Part shown: in pieces, positions 41,287-51,990 of the stretch
Layout: each line of letters begins with the position of its first letter
Position numbering within the stretch: the first letter of the stretch is position 1
Source: Terramyces sp. JEL0728
Lineage: Eukaryota; Chytridiomycota; Chytridiomycetes; Rhizophydiales; Terramycetaceae
Assembly: GCA_027603945.1 (NCBI GenBank)
Contig: JADIIU010000010.1
Coordinates: forward strand, 124,001-188,000
Direction: 5' to 3'
DNA: 64,000 nt
Notes under the pieces: model-generated
The model's input: only the letters and a program-made list of their open reading frames with translations
Databases searched by the model: none
What the model was told of the DNA's origin: nothing
Translations under genes and position numbers: made by a program

Positions 41287-41586
41287 TTTGAGATTGGTTT
41301 TTTTGGACAGAAAATTGGTGCTGATGGTTTTGGATAATCATCACTGATTTCCAAGATGGTTTTGGATCCATTCATCACTGATTTCCAAGACCCAATCTGA
41401 AAATGGTTTGAACTGAAAAATGGTTGTTACTCAAGCCTATGATTCATTTATCTGCATAGTAACCGCGTGGTGGAATACTACATAAATTGTCAGCATTGGG
41501 GTTAGGGCTATAGATTTTTTTCTTTCCGACTGCGCCACGTCTATATAAACTCTTCTTTTTTCTTCTGATATTCTTAACCATTAAGA
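41287..41586. promoter_or_regulatory. Divergent promoter of bS18m and eL41 with TATA box
   Basis: Divergent start codons at 41286 (minus) and 41587 (plus) are 300 bp apart. A TATATAA box at 41542-41548 lies about 40 bp before the eL41 ATG and is followed by a pyrimidine tract (CTCTTCTTTTTTCTTC), the pattern of highly expressed ribosomal protein genes. Near 41320-41390 two short imperfect repeats of TTGGATCCATCACTGATTTCC type occur. Confidence 0.65.
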
Positions 41587-41688
41587 ATGCGTGATAAATG
41601 GAAGAAGAAGCGTCAAAGAAGACTCAAGCGTAAGAGAAGGAAGATGCGTGCCCGCTCCAAGGTAATTCATTCAACTAACGTGTAGTAA
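41587..41688 (+). CDS. RPL41: Ribosomal protein eL41
   Basis: The 25-residue, extremely basic eL41 of the large ribosomal subunit: starts MRDKWKKKRQRRLKRKRRKM and ends RARSK, the universal length and order. The coding exon is 41587-41661; a 24-nt GT-AG intron (41662-41685) is followed immediately by TAA (41686-41688), so the second coding exon would be the stop codon alone. If the intron is retained, seven extra residues are added before a TAG formed by the intron's own last bases. The gene is far too short for usual gene finders. Confidence 0.93.
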
Positions 41689-42217
41689 ATGGGCTATTGT
41701 TTCTGACTAAAACTTTTAGTTACTGTCAACAATAAATTACTTTCTCATTTTAATTCGGATTGGATTATGCAGAATCAAATGTAGAATTACTTTGCAAACA
41801 TTCATCGTTTTCATGCAGGCGATTGCAAATGGGGTTCATCTTTGAATATTTTCTTTGTATCTGGTTAATATCTATTGTTTTGAGATATATCTGATTAATA
41901 TCTGCTGTTTTGAGATATATCTGATTAATATCTGCTGTTTTGAGATATATCTGATTAATATCTGCTTGTAATTGGTGTAATATATCGTGCATTGAGTGGC
42001 AAACTGTTTCTATTTACCGGTGCTATTTCCCACTACATTCGTTTCCAGTATAAATTGGTGCATCCAGCTCAGATTAGATGGGTTTAGAATGACAAATTCA
42101 AGTGTCCCTGACCATTCACGAATTGTATTCAAGCAAGCATGCATCTAGTGTGGCTCTCGCTAATTGGCTGAAAAATCATGGAAAGCCAACTTTAAAAATT
42201 TCCAGCATCTTTGCCAA
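41689..42217. other. Intergenic with 30-nt minisatellite
   Basis: About 530 bp between eL41 and the ER Hsp70 gene. Apart from the minisatellite at 41851-41966 I see nothing coding. The minus-strand frame through the repeat (units ADINQIYLKT) is open only because 30 is a multiple of three. The last 150 bp should hold the Hsp70 promoter. Confidence 0.5.
41851..41966. repeat. 30-nt tandem repeat
   Basis: Three near-perfect 30-nt units (TGAGATATATCTGATTAATA followed by TCTGCTGTTT) at 41881-41910, 41911-41940 and 41941-41966 (last one partial), preceded by a diverged unit at 41851-41880. Confidence 0.93.
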
Positions 42218-44965
42218 ATGAAACTATTTACTGGAGTTCTATTCTTCATCTGGATATTCTCAGTTTCATCGACAGTAATTGGTATCGATTTTGGAACGGA
42301 TTGGCTGAAAGTATCCGTAATCAAACCTGGAGGTTTAATCGAAACTGTTCTCAACAGAGAATCTAAAAGAAAAACGAATGCTGTTGTCAATATCAGAGAT
42401 GGATTCCGTACATATGGTATAGAAGCAGTCAATTTGGTAATCTGCGGTTAATATCAGGGTATGAGATTTCCTCAAGATACCTTTGGTGGATTAAAGTCAT
42501 TACTGGGGAAACTGTACAATGATCCAGCTCCAAACGACTATCGCAAAATATTTGATAATATCATGGTTGAAACTGACCGCGGTACTGTCGCATTCAAACA
42601 CGGCAAAGAAACATTGCAGGTTGAACAAGTGGTTGCATACTTGCTTGCTCATGCAAAAAAACAAGCCGAAAAATATGCTGAAATCACTGTTTCTGGTGCA
42701 GTTATTACAGTAATCCTAGTTAATTTAGGTTCCTCCAAATTTCAGTCATTTTGAGAGACAAGCAATTTTGGATGCAGCTGCAATCGCCAACCTGAAAGTA
42801 TTCTCGTTGATTAATGACGAAACAGCTGTGGCTATCAACTTTGCAGTCGGCAAAAAGTTTGATAAGAAGGAACATCACATCTTTTATGACATGGGTGCTG
42901 GTACTACCATTGCGACTGTGGTTTCATTCCACTCTGGATCTGATAAATATTCTAAAAATCTGGTTGATATGGAAATTAAAGGGCATGCAGTTGATCCATC
43001 GCTTGGCGGATTGCAAGTTGATTTGAGAATACAAAACCATCTCGCAAAAGAATTCAAAAAGCTGCATGGAAGCAAGCTATCCGGAGATGTCTTTGCCAAT
43101 CCAAGGGCACTAGCAAAATTGCTAAAGGAAGCAAACAGAGTAAAGACTATTCTTAGCGCAAATCAGAACGTGATGGCTTCCATTGAAGGCTTGATGGATG
43201 AAATTGATTTCAAAGTGTCAGTTACTCGAGACACCTTGGAAGAATTATGTGCCGATTTATTCAAGAGAGTTGCTGGGCCTTTAGAACAAGTATTGAAAGA
43301 GTCGCGTATCACTTTGGATGATGTCAAATCGCTGGTGTTGTTTGGCGGCGGTGTAAGGGTTCCAGCAGTTCAAAAGCAATTGGTTGAATATGTTGGAGAA
43401 GGAAAGATTGCTAGAAACGTTGATGGCGACGAAGCTGCGGTTTTGGGTGCTGTATTGCATGCTGCTGCTGTATCGGCGCAATTCAAATTGGGATTAACTA
43501 CTAGGATCAAGGATATCAACTTGACTCCGATCCAAATTGGATATGACACAGAACCAAACGCTAGGTATCATAACGCTGTTTTGTTCACCAACAAGACTGT
43601 TTTGGGATCAAAGAAACTAATGTCATTCAAACGTGTATCTGATTTTGATTTCAACATTGATTATATTGCCAACAAAGTCAAAACCCCAATTGCTACTGTT
43701 AAAATTTCTGGATTGACGGATGCGATTGAAAAATTCAAAGACCAAACAAGTGAAGACCCAAAAGTTAAAGTTCAAATTGAGTTGACTGAGGCTGGAATTG
43801 TAAATATTAAAGATGCCTCTGCGTCCTTTGATATCAAACAAGTCCAAGCTGCCCCAAAATCAGACTCTTTGAAGGACACTGTATTAAACTTTTTCGGCGG
43901 TAAAAAGGAAGGTGAAAAGGAAGAGAAAGACAATGCTGATGGAAAAGATGAAGAAAACACTAAAGAAGAAACATCCACCTCTTCCTCAACCGAAAAGCCA
44001 AAGGTAAGCTTTAAATTAATGCAGGCTACCGAAACCCCAGCCGATTCTAAAAAAGTAGTTGTTGAAAAAGTACCATTGAAATTTAAAGTTATTTGGCACA
44101 CTGTTAAACCATTGACCTCTGAAGACATTAAAGTATTCAAGAACATGTAACTTTATATTAATCCAGACAAATGGAATTGGATGTGGTTGATAATGAAAAA
44201 TTCCAAAGAGAAGAAGCTCTCAATTCTTTAGAGGCATATATCTACAAATGCAAAGAACTATCTTGGGATGATGATTTTGAAGATATCGCTGCTCCAGAAG
44301 AACAAGAATTGCTAAAAGAGACTGCCTCTGCATCTGGTGAATGGCTAGAAGATAACTCTGAAAAGGCAAAGTATGACGAGTTTGTTGCAAAAAAGAAGGA
44401 TTTGGCCAAAATTGCCAAGCCCATCTTCAAGCGAAGAAGCGAGCATGCTCAGCGGCCTAATATACTTGCCAACTATAACGGAGAGCTTGAAGCAGCTCTT
44501 AAACTTGAAAAAATCATCAAAGAAAAGTTGGAAAATACTACTATTACCCCTGAAGAACTGGAAAAATTCGAAACATCCTTACTAGCCGAATCTGATTGGA
44601 TCCGCGAACAAGAAGCTGCTCAAGCAGCCTTAAAAAATAGCCAAGATCCAGTCTTGACAATTAAATTGCTTAAAGAACATGGATTGGCGATTCGCAAATT
44701 GGTATCAACTATGGATCCAGCAAAGAGATTGAAACCAAAGGAAAAGACTGAAAAAGAGTCAGGAAAGAGCAAAGACCCAAAAGCAAAAGACTTTGAAGAA
44801 ATGCTTGCTAAAATGATGGAAAAGTCAGACTTTAAATTCGACAAGAAATTAAGCGAAATGTCGCCTGAAGAATTGGATGCAATTATGAATTCTTTGAAAT
44901 CAGACATTCCTAAAAATGAAGAACCCTCAGAACCTGAGCAGCCAATTGAAAAGGAAGAATTATAA
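42218..44965 (+). CDS. LHS1: ER Hsp70-family nucleotide exchange chaperone (Lhs1/HYOU1)
   Basis: An 895-residue lumenal Hsp110-like chaperone that acts as nucleotide exchange factor for BiP. Exons 42218-42436, 42458-42709, 42729-44146 and 44167-44965 (introns 21, 19, 20 nt). A signal peptide (MKLFTGVLFFIWIFSVSSTV) leads into the ATPase phosphate loop GIDFGTDWLKVSVIKPGG. VPPNFSHFERQAILDAA, INDETAVAINFA and VLFGGGVRVPAVQKQL are the other ATPase blocks. A Lys/Glu-rich insert (about 565-590) and a long helical C-terminus typify HYOU1. It ends IEKEEL; KEEL is a plausible HDEL/KDEL-type ER retrieval signal. Confidence 0.92.
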
Positions 44966-44993
44966 AATAAATGAATTTATATATTTTCCAATA

Positions 44994-45383
44994 TTATTGA
45001 TCCCATTCAGTGCTCTTCCCAGCTGGAGCTTTGAATTCGTGCACTGCCGATTCTTTCCATCCTCGAGGATGTGCTGTTTTAGTCCATTTTGGCACCCAAT
45101 GCACAGGTTTAAATCCATCCCTAAATCTCTTTGAAGGAACCCAGTATTTTTCAAATGCTGACATTTCGCTCTCCTTCGGCGCCAACCTTAGTTTATCCAA
45201 TGCTTTTAGCTGAACTCCGGAATCTGCAATTAGTTGAACAAGTGAATCGACTCCTTGAAGGCGTTTCCTGTGTCTGTATTTTTGGGTGCTGGTCAATCTG
45301 AATCTTCGCTTCCTACTATCAAATTTAATTTACTTTATTAAACCACTTAGTGCTGCTAGCGTTTGTCTAAAGGCGCCAAACAT
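44994..45383 (-). CDS. MRPL31: Mitochondrial ribosomal protein mL60 (MRPL31)
   Basis: A fungal-type large-subunit mitoribosomal protein of 122 residues, exons 45383-45334 and 45312-44994 (21-nt intron). MFGAFRQTLAALSGL then RRFRLTSTQKYRHRKRLQGV, and the C-terminal DKLRLAPKESEMSAFEKYWV with KRFRDGFKPVHWVPKWTK are the family signature. mL60 is known mainly from fungi, so it supports the taxonomic reading. Its start is 43 bp from the start of the divergent glycosyltransferase. Confidence 0.9.
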
Positions 45384-45426
45384 ATTTTTGATTTGACAAA
45401 AAAAACCATCAGGATCAAAAGCCAGT

Positions 45427-48082
45427 ATGGCAAACGTTATTGCGACTCAGTCTTATTTATATTATTTATGGTTCAAGCGCTTAATTAGAAGACGATCAAT
45501 TTTCAGGATATCAGTATTGCTGGGAATTATATTTCTGTATTTCCTATATAATTTCCTTTTCCCTCCACCAGTACCACTTACGCAGGAAGTATTCGACATT
45601 TAATTTAGGGGTTGCAGATAAAGGAACTATTCGACTCGCAGCATGTTCATGATACACCCAATGGAGAATCTGCAAGCAATAGGAGGTTTTTGGCGAAATT
45701 GCCAAAGAAACCCGATCCGCTACCATTTTCCAAGAAGCCAATACTGCCAAACAATGTAGCATCGATATTAGCGACTGCAGGAAAGAAGCGCTATGTTGCA
45801 TTAACAGGACTGAAATTTTGTAGTATGCTGAACGGAGCAATTGTAGATGGGACTACTTTTATATACCCACTAAATGCTACGCTAGCCAGTTCCAACCCAT
45901 CGTCAAAGACCCTTGCAAGTTTGATTGATGAGCATGCATTGAAAACTTATGATTACATTTTTGAAATTTACGTAGACGTCGACCCTCAAGTACAAGGAAT
46001 TAATTATAGGAAGCCAACAGATTTGCATGCTACTCTGTCGCTGAAGGCTCAAATCCAACTGCAAATTTTTCGTCATCCATATTCTCTGTAAAACTGGATC
46101 CGGCAAATTACTTTTCAGACACACTCCCTACAATCCGAAAAAGTGAATCGTTAATAGCTGGGCCTCGCAAGCATTACAAACTTGCTTATTTATTTATTAT
46201 CCAGGAGAAAGAGTTTCTGCAACAGTCGAAAATGCTTATTGATACTCTGGATGATGATCATGCTATTATTCTAGTACATATCGATAAGGATGCACATGTT
46301 GCTTACAATGAAATGGACAAGTTTCTAAAGGAAAGGACGTACGGTGGTACGGGAAATGTTTTTTTGGCGCAAACCCGATACAACTATCTTCAGGGACACA
46401 TATCATCTGTATTTATTCTTCTATCGGGCTATTTCGAACTTTTGGATCTAGCAGATTGGGACTATGTAATCAATTTATCCAGTGTCGATTGGCCATTGAG
46501 AAGAAATCTTGAAATTCACAGGGTTCTTGATTTACATCCGGGATACAGCTACATTGACTACTGGGCGGATACAGGTATTTGATTTTAATTTAGAATCGAT
46601 TGCTAATCGGTATATGCGGCCGCATTTAGGTTCTAAAGACTTTTCAAAGAACATTCACCCTCCAGAATTGGGTATTACCGCATGGCGTTTTCCATATTGG
46701 CAAACATTCAGGCAAATGGAGTGGATGGCCCTGGCAAGATCAGCAACAGAATATTTCAGAAAAGACCATTTGGTTTTAAATTTTCTTGCGCTGATGGAGC
46801 ATTCCAGGGTTCCAGAAGAAAGCTTCTTCATCACAGGTATATTGTTTTAATATAAGCTTTGGTAAATGATGCAAACCAAAAGAAGCTGCTCGTTCCTGAT
46901 AAAAAGCGGTTTGTTCGTCTATGGGGGGATTATCTCTGGGTTGGATGGCAAGATAAACACCTCTTTCCTACTGGAACCAAGAACCCCCAGTATCTATTTT
47001 TCAGGCCATTTAATGCGCTTGGGGACTTTTTCGGGGAGACAAAGCTGGTGGATTGGGTGAAGGACAACCACTTGAACATGAACTCCAATACGAATACCGC
47101 CGCATGTAGAATCGAGCATTTGGGCTATAGAGACGAATGTATCTATGAAATTGTTTCGCAGCTTGATAAAGTTGAAATCATCCTGGTTCCCGTCAATCGG
47201 CCATTCTTTGACACTGCAATGAATCTTCGTTGCTCTTTGGAGCGGTTTGGTATTAAAAACGTCTTGTTTTGGTCTCTGGATATCGAAACCCACGAAAAAA
47301 TCACAGAAGAGGGGAAACTCTCTTTTTATGTTGCCGAAGATGATGATATTCCGGACAGGAAATACGCTGGGGAGCCTGGATTCAACCGTTTGTTGAAAAA
47401 GAAACCCTATGTTATCAGAAAACTGATATCTTCTGGATTTAATGTGTGGTACCTGGATGCAGACACAGTTGTCTTGCGAGATTTCAGAATTCGCGCCAAA
47501 GAATACACCAAGCTATACAGTTCGGATATGATTCTATCTATTGGTGATTCTAACTATGTACAGTCTACTGAGTCTCTGGAAACGCCGCCGTCAGTGAACG
47601 CGGGAATAATGTACTTTACAAATTCTCTCGTGGTTCAAAAGTTTTTGGACAAAATTATCAGCAAGTTAAGTAGCCAGCCTGAATTTAGCGATCAGCAGGC
47701 AATTCAATCCGCAATTGAAACTTCAAATATAATTTACACTGGAATAGGAGTGAAACCAAAGCATTCAGAATATCCAGAAGCTGTTTCCAATGCTACGATA
47801 CAGCAACGAGATGCCAAAGCTGAAAAGCCTGGTTTGCTATACAACATGTTTTCATTCACAAAGGATTCTAAGGTGCGCGTCCATTTCTTTGATCATTTAG
47901 AGTTTATCAATGGTCCTTACTACAATTCCATAACGGAACTCCCATCGCCAAGCCCTTTCAGAATTATACACTTTTCTGGAGTGAAAAATCCTGAAGCTGA
48001 AATCAAAAACAAGCAGCTGTGGTTGTTAAATGAACGCGGAAAGTGCACTGAACCGAGTGAATCTATCCTTTCTTCAGTATAG
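45427..48082 (+). CDS. Two-domain glycosyltransferase: GT14 xylosyltransferase-like plus GT77-like
   Basis: An 858-residue Golgi type II membrane protein from exons 45427-45588, 45609-45989, 46010-46574, 46594-46836 and 46857-48082 (introns 20, 20, 19, 20 nt). A single anchor (ISVLLGIIFLYFLYNFLF) is followed by a GT14 core (LAYLFIIQEKEFLQQ, DDHAIILVHIDKDA, WDYVINLSSVDWPLRRN, then PEESFFITAL), as in peptide O-xylosyltransferase and core-2 enzymes. The C-terminal third is a GT77-type nucleotide-sugar transferase with VWYLDADTVVLRDF (DxD metal site) and SVNAGIMYF. It probably builds a two-sugar branch on glycoproteins or wall polysaccharide. Donors and acceptors are unknown. Confidence 0.87.
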
Positions 48083-48114
48083 AATTAAATATATATAATA
48101 TTCTTGTTTATTGT

Positions 48115-48417
48115 CTATAACAGTAACACTCCAACAATTGGTGTTATGGCCACTATGAAAAACAGCATCAATAGGAATAATCCTAAAATCCTTTTGGAAT
48201 CCATGTTGTAGAAATTAATCAGCTGGAAAAGCATGCCGTGGTAATTCTTTGGTTGTCGAAATATCTGATTCGTGTACCTCTCCCTGTCGGCTACATACAA
48301 TACGCGATTGTCCAAACTTGCAGCTGGCGAATATATCGCAAACTCCTGACAAGTCCTATCAGCTTTTGGCTGCCTTCCGGCCGCTAGGTTCACGAATACC
48401 AGCAGGATAGATTTCAT
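48115..48417 (-). CDS. Small membrane protein, unidentified
   Basis: 100 residues with an N-terminal signal-like segment (MKSILLVFVNLAAG), a polar middle (DRERYTNQIFRQPKN) and a strong C-terminal membrane helix (ILGLFLLMLFFIVAITPIVG). It looks like a tail-anchored or single-pass ER protein and resembles small subunits of ER membrane complexes in layout, but I recognise no family. It lies 32 bp from the end of the glycosyltransferase and 41 bp from the thiolase stop, so the slot is gene-sized. Confidence 0.55.
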   Translation of the reverse strand: MKSILLVFVNLAAGRQPKADRTCQEFAIYSPAASLDNRVLYVADRERYTNQIFRQPKNYHGMLFQLINFYNMDSKRILGLFLLMLFFIVAITPIVGVLLL

Positions 48418-48458
48418 TCAGGAAAAAGCCATTGTTTCAATTAATTGTTTTGAATTTA

Positions 48459-49744
48459 TTAAACTCTTTCAAGGATAACGGCGATACCTTGTCCACCGCC
48501 AATACATGCAGATCCCAAACCGTATTTTCCACCAGTACGTTGCAATTCGTAGGTAATATGAGATAGAATACGCGCACCAGAGGCACCAAGTGGGTGACCC
48601 AAAGCAATAGCACCACCGTTGACGTTGAGCTTGGCCAAGTCAATGTTGAGTTCTTTAGCTACCGAAATCACCTGGGCAGCAAATGCTTCATTGATTTCAA
48701 TGATATCCATATCCTTGATAGAAAGACCGCTGCGCTTCATCACTCCGTTAATTGCAGGAACTGGGCCAATACCCATGATAGATGGCTCGCAACCAACATA
48801 ATACCAGTCGACAATCCTTGCTAATGGCTTGATGCTGTGTTGCTTGACAGCTTCTTCGCTGGCAACGATTAAACTGGCTGCACCATCGCAAATACCTGAT
48901 GCGTTACTATAGTTAAACATGCGATTTACCCTGCAGTAACTAGCCCAGTATCTTTGATGAAAACTGGTTTCAATTTGGACAAGGAGGCCATATCAGTTTG
49001 AGGGCGTGGGTGTTCATCGACTTCAAAATGTTCAACTCCTTTTCTGGTTTTGATTTCAACTGGTGCGATTTCACTCTTGAATAGTCCAGCGCTGTTGGCT
49101 TTGTCAAGTATAAAATACCTTTTCCCCAACGGGCTTGACTGCTTGCTGCGTATTCATCAACAGTTTTGCGATCTAATCCATATAACTTTCCAAGGTTTTC
49201 TGCAGTGATACCCATAGGTACTTTGTGTGGGAAAGTATCTGTTAACCCGTGCGCTAACGAATCTTCCAATTTCAAATCAACCCCATATCTAGCAGCAGTT
49301 CGTGCCCCTCTTAATACATGTGGAGCTTGCGACATGGATTCAGTGCCACCAGCCAAAACAACATTAGCTTCTCCAGTAAGAATTTCTTGGGCTGCATTGA
49401 TAACAGCTTGGAATCCGGAACCACAAAGTCTGTTGATAGTTAATCCAGGAGTGTCGATCGCCAATCCAGCTCGTAATCCAACATGTCTTGCCATGAAAGC
49501 TGCATCTGGGGATAAATTTTAGATTACCTGCAGAGGTTCCAATGACATTACCGTAGATTGTTGAATCAACTTTAACGCCTTCTGGCAATTGTTTGATTGC
49601 AGCTGTGGAAGCAAGTCCACCTAATTCAGTAGCATTAAGGTGAGCTAGTTTTCCTCCGAATGCACCAAATGGCTATATGTTAGTTAATGATCCTACAGTT
49701 CTTTTTGCGGCAACGATATAAATATTCTTTCCAAGGCGAGACAT
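48459..49744 (-). CDS. 3-ketoacyl-CoA thiolase, ACAA2-like
   Basis: Thiolase of fatty-acid beta-oxidation or acetoacetyl-CoA metabolism, 398 residues, from exons 49744-49697, 49672-49528, 49505-49119, 49098-48930 and 48906-48459 (introns 24, 22, 20, 23 nt). VAAKRTPFGAFGGKL opens it; the nucleophile Cys is in INRLCGSGFQAV; the general-base His in GGAIALGHPLGASG; the second Cys in GSACIGGGQGIAVI. NVIGTSADAAFMARHVGLRA, GGTESMSQAPHVLRG and DPSIMGIGPVPAI-like SCEPSIMGIGPVPAI match mitochondrial ACAA2. No obvious presequence, as in animal ACAA2, where the N-terminus itself is the uncleaved signal. Confidence 0.93.
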
Positions 49745-50083
49745 TGTTTTGATGAGGAAGTTACTTTTTGATTTTTCACCCACCTGACTTTGTTCACACA
49801 TGGGTCCATAAAGTCTGGAACATTTCGAAACATTAAGTTGTACTACTTTGCGTTTTTGCGCAAATTGGTAGTCCGTGTAGGTAGCTTGTGTTTAAATCCC
49901 GGGATTATGCCACCTGTATTTTCATGATGCGTAAGGCTACAGCATTTGAATTGAGTAAATTATAAACCTGCTTTATTGAAGGCGACTTTGATAATACCTG
50001 TTTTATTGAAAGTGACTTTGATAATACCTGCTTTATTGAAGGCGACTTTGATAATACGCGTTTTTCTTTTCGGAAGCAACAAA
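49745..50083. other. Divergent promoter region with 30-nt repeat
   Basis: About 340 bp between the thiolase and SNARE start codons. The only clear structure is the three-unit repeat at 49967-50056. The minus-strand frame through it (VLSKSPSIKQ units) is not considered a gene. Confidence 0.5.
49967..50056. repeat. 30-nt tandem repeat just upstream of the SNARE gene
   Basis: Three 30-nt units at 49967-49996, 49997-50026 and 50027-50056, starting CCTGCTTTATTGAAGGCGAC and ending TTTGATAATA; unit 2 differs at two positions. It ends 27 bp before the SNARE start codon, so it sits where a promoter or 5' leader must be. Confidence 0.93.
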
Positions 50084-50849
50084 ATGAGCGCAGGTTGTTC
50101 GTAGTTAAAAGTAGACCTAGAAGATTTCGATGATCAAATGAATGAATTGTTAAAATCCATTCAGAACATTCTGGAAAAGGATATTCCAAAACTCAAAGGT
50201 CAAGAGCGCGTTGAAGTATTAATGTTTAACACAGAAATGCCAATATTTAAGAAACAGATTAGTGAGAGCAAAACAAGTGCATAGATCTATCATGGTGGAG
50301 ATTCGCTCATTGCCTCCTGGCCCAGCAGCTGAATGGGACATCAAAGCAAAACAGCATGAAGAAAGAATCGCCAAACTTGGCCAGGATGTGGAATGGGCGG
50401 AAACCACCAACCAAGGAAAGGAGGAAGTAAAGAAGAAAAGTATTTGGATTTAACAAAAGATGTGGACGAGATGACTACCGTTGAAATTACAAAGCATGCG
50501 TTAATGGTGCAGGATAAAACCCAGGAATCTACAGCTAGAGCAAAGAAAGCGCTTGACGAAACTATTCAAATTGGTATCAGTGTGAATGCTGAAGTCAAGC
50601 AACAAGGAGAAAAGCTGCGCGAGATTGAAGAAGGATTGGATCAAGTAGAAACAAATTTAAAACGCGCTGATAAGCAAGTTAGGATATTTATACGGTACCT
50701 TTAATTAATTCAGTCGATTGTCCAGCGATAAGATTTTCCTTATGATGATTGTATTATTGGTTGTTGGCATCGTCGGTGCAATTGTAGCAGCTCTCTTGAA
50801 AAAAAACTGCCCGAAAGCAGTTCAAGGAAGTAATTATTTGCTCACCTAG
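50084..50849 (+). CDS. NPSN-type Qb-SNARE
   Basis: A tail-anchored membrane-fusion protein of the NPSN/Vti1-like Qb group, about 228 residues from exons 50084-50093, 50115-50215, 50235-50439, 50460-50694 and 50714-50849 (introns 21, 19, 20, 19 nt). The N-terminal helices (MNELLKSIQNILEKDIPKLK, CQYLRNRLVRAKQVHRSIMV) and the SNARE motif KKALDETIQIGISVNAEVKQ ... LREIEEGLDQVETNLKRAD with a zero-layer Gln, then SSDKIFLMMIVLLVVGIVGA as membrane anchor. NPSN SNAREs are known from plants and protists. A last 20-nt segment (50830-50849) may be spliced to give a different C-terminus ending at 50893. Confidence 0.87.
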
Positions 50850-50957
50850 TACTATGTTCCGCCCCTGCAGCTGCAACTGCTCTCGCGGTTTAATGGTTAA
50901 TACAAATACAGCTTGTTCAGATTTATTGCAGGATGCCAATTTAAATTAGAGCGATTT

Positions 50958-51964
50958 CTAATCATCAAACACTATTTTAGAGCCTTTCGATTCCACTATT
51001 CCTTCTTTTTTCAATTTCTTTGCTTGCCATGACGGATGTAGTTCTTCTTTTGCGTTATCTTTTTTCTGGGCTTTGAAGCTTTCCTTCTTTGGTTCTTCAG
51101 CTTTACCAAACTCTTGCTTTTTTGTTATAATTCCTTCGTCGTCAAATACAAGCTTTGATCCTTTAGCTTCTACGATTCCTTCTTTCTTCATCTTTTTCGC
51201 TTGCCATGATGGATGGAGGCTTTCCAATTCCTGCTTTTCATTTGAATTGTCAAAGACTATCTTGGAGCCTTGTGCTTCCACAATTGCCTGTTGTTTCTTT
51301 TTCGCTTCCCATGATGGATGTAGAGACTCTTTCATCTTTTCTTTTTCCTTTGGCTTCTTTACTTTACCCTCAACCACATGCTTTGCTTTCTCTCCATACT
51401 TTTTCTCCCATATTGCTCTTCGAGCTTGTTGCCCCCGTCTATTCTTTTTCTTTTCCTTTGTAGGCTCAAATACTTGATCTTCATCAGAAACCCATTCTTC
51501 GTCGCTTTCTACTTGAGGAGTTGGCTCCTCGCTTATTTCACTTAATTCAGTTGTCTGCTGAAGTTTCTCTCCCCGAATAATCTTGGCCAAATCCTGGAGA
51601 TACTGATCATCCTTAAATATTTTTGTGATTATCCTCGCTTCCAATTCATCTAGTTTGCCATTGCATTTGACTAATGCCAAAATCTTTTCCTTGTTGCTTT
51701 CAATTTCTGGTATTTTGCACTGTTCAACTTTGCGATACAAAGCGAATGGAATTAACTTTTCTACCGATATCTTTTTCAATTTCTGCAGCTCGTCCTCCAG
51801 CTTGTCAGTTTTTTTTCTAGCGTTAGTTTAATTTACTCTTTTAGTTTCCTGATGACTCTTTGCTGTTGGAATCCCCTAGCCTTCTTTACTAGCCCCTTCA
51901 GTTTCTTGTATATGAAAGCAACCCTAGCAGATAGCTTCTTTTCAATGACTTTCCAATTCTTCAT
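50958..51964 (-). CDS. Bud22/SRFBP1-family rRNA-processing protein
   Basis: A basic 328-residue nucleolar protein from exons 51964-51837 and 51816-50958 (20-nt intron). The N-terminus is coiled coil (MKNWKVIEKKLSARVAFIYK, KTDKLEDELQKLKKISVEKL). The family's LHPSWEAKK signature is present three times (LHPSWEAKKKQQAIVEAQGS, LHPSWQAKKMKKEGIVEAKG, LHPSWQAKKLKKEGIVESKG), each followed by SK-VFDD-like residues; normal members have one. Bud22 is needed for 18S rRNA maturation. The divergent NUDCD1 gene starts 26 bp away, so both share a minimal promoter. Confidence 0.85.
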
Positions 51965-51990
51965 TGAAAAACAAAAAAAAATCTCTAGAA

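Noticed and set aside
41881..41966. CRISPR-like array
   Set aside because: Units are directly adjacent without unique spacers and the genome is eukaryotic; it is a minisatellite.
41765..41992. Minus-strand frame with ADINQIYLKT repeats
   Set aside because: Open only because a 30-nt repeat has no stops in that frame; flanks are not protein-like and no family is seen.
49905..50189. Minus-strand frame with VLSKSPSIKQ repeats
   Set aside because: Another 30-nt repeat artefact, overlapping the SNARE 5' exons on the other strand.
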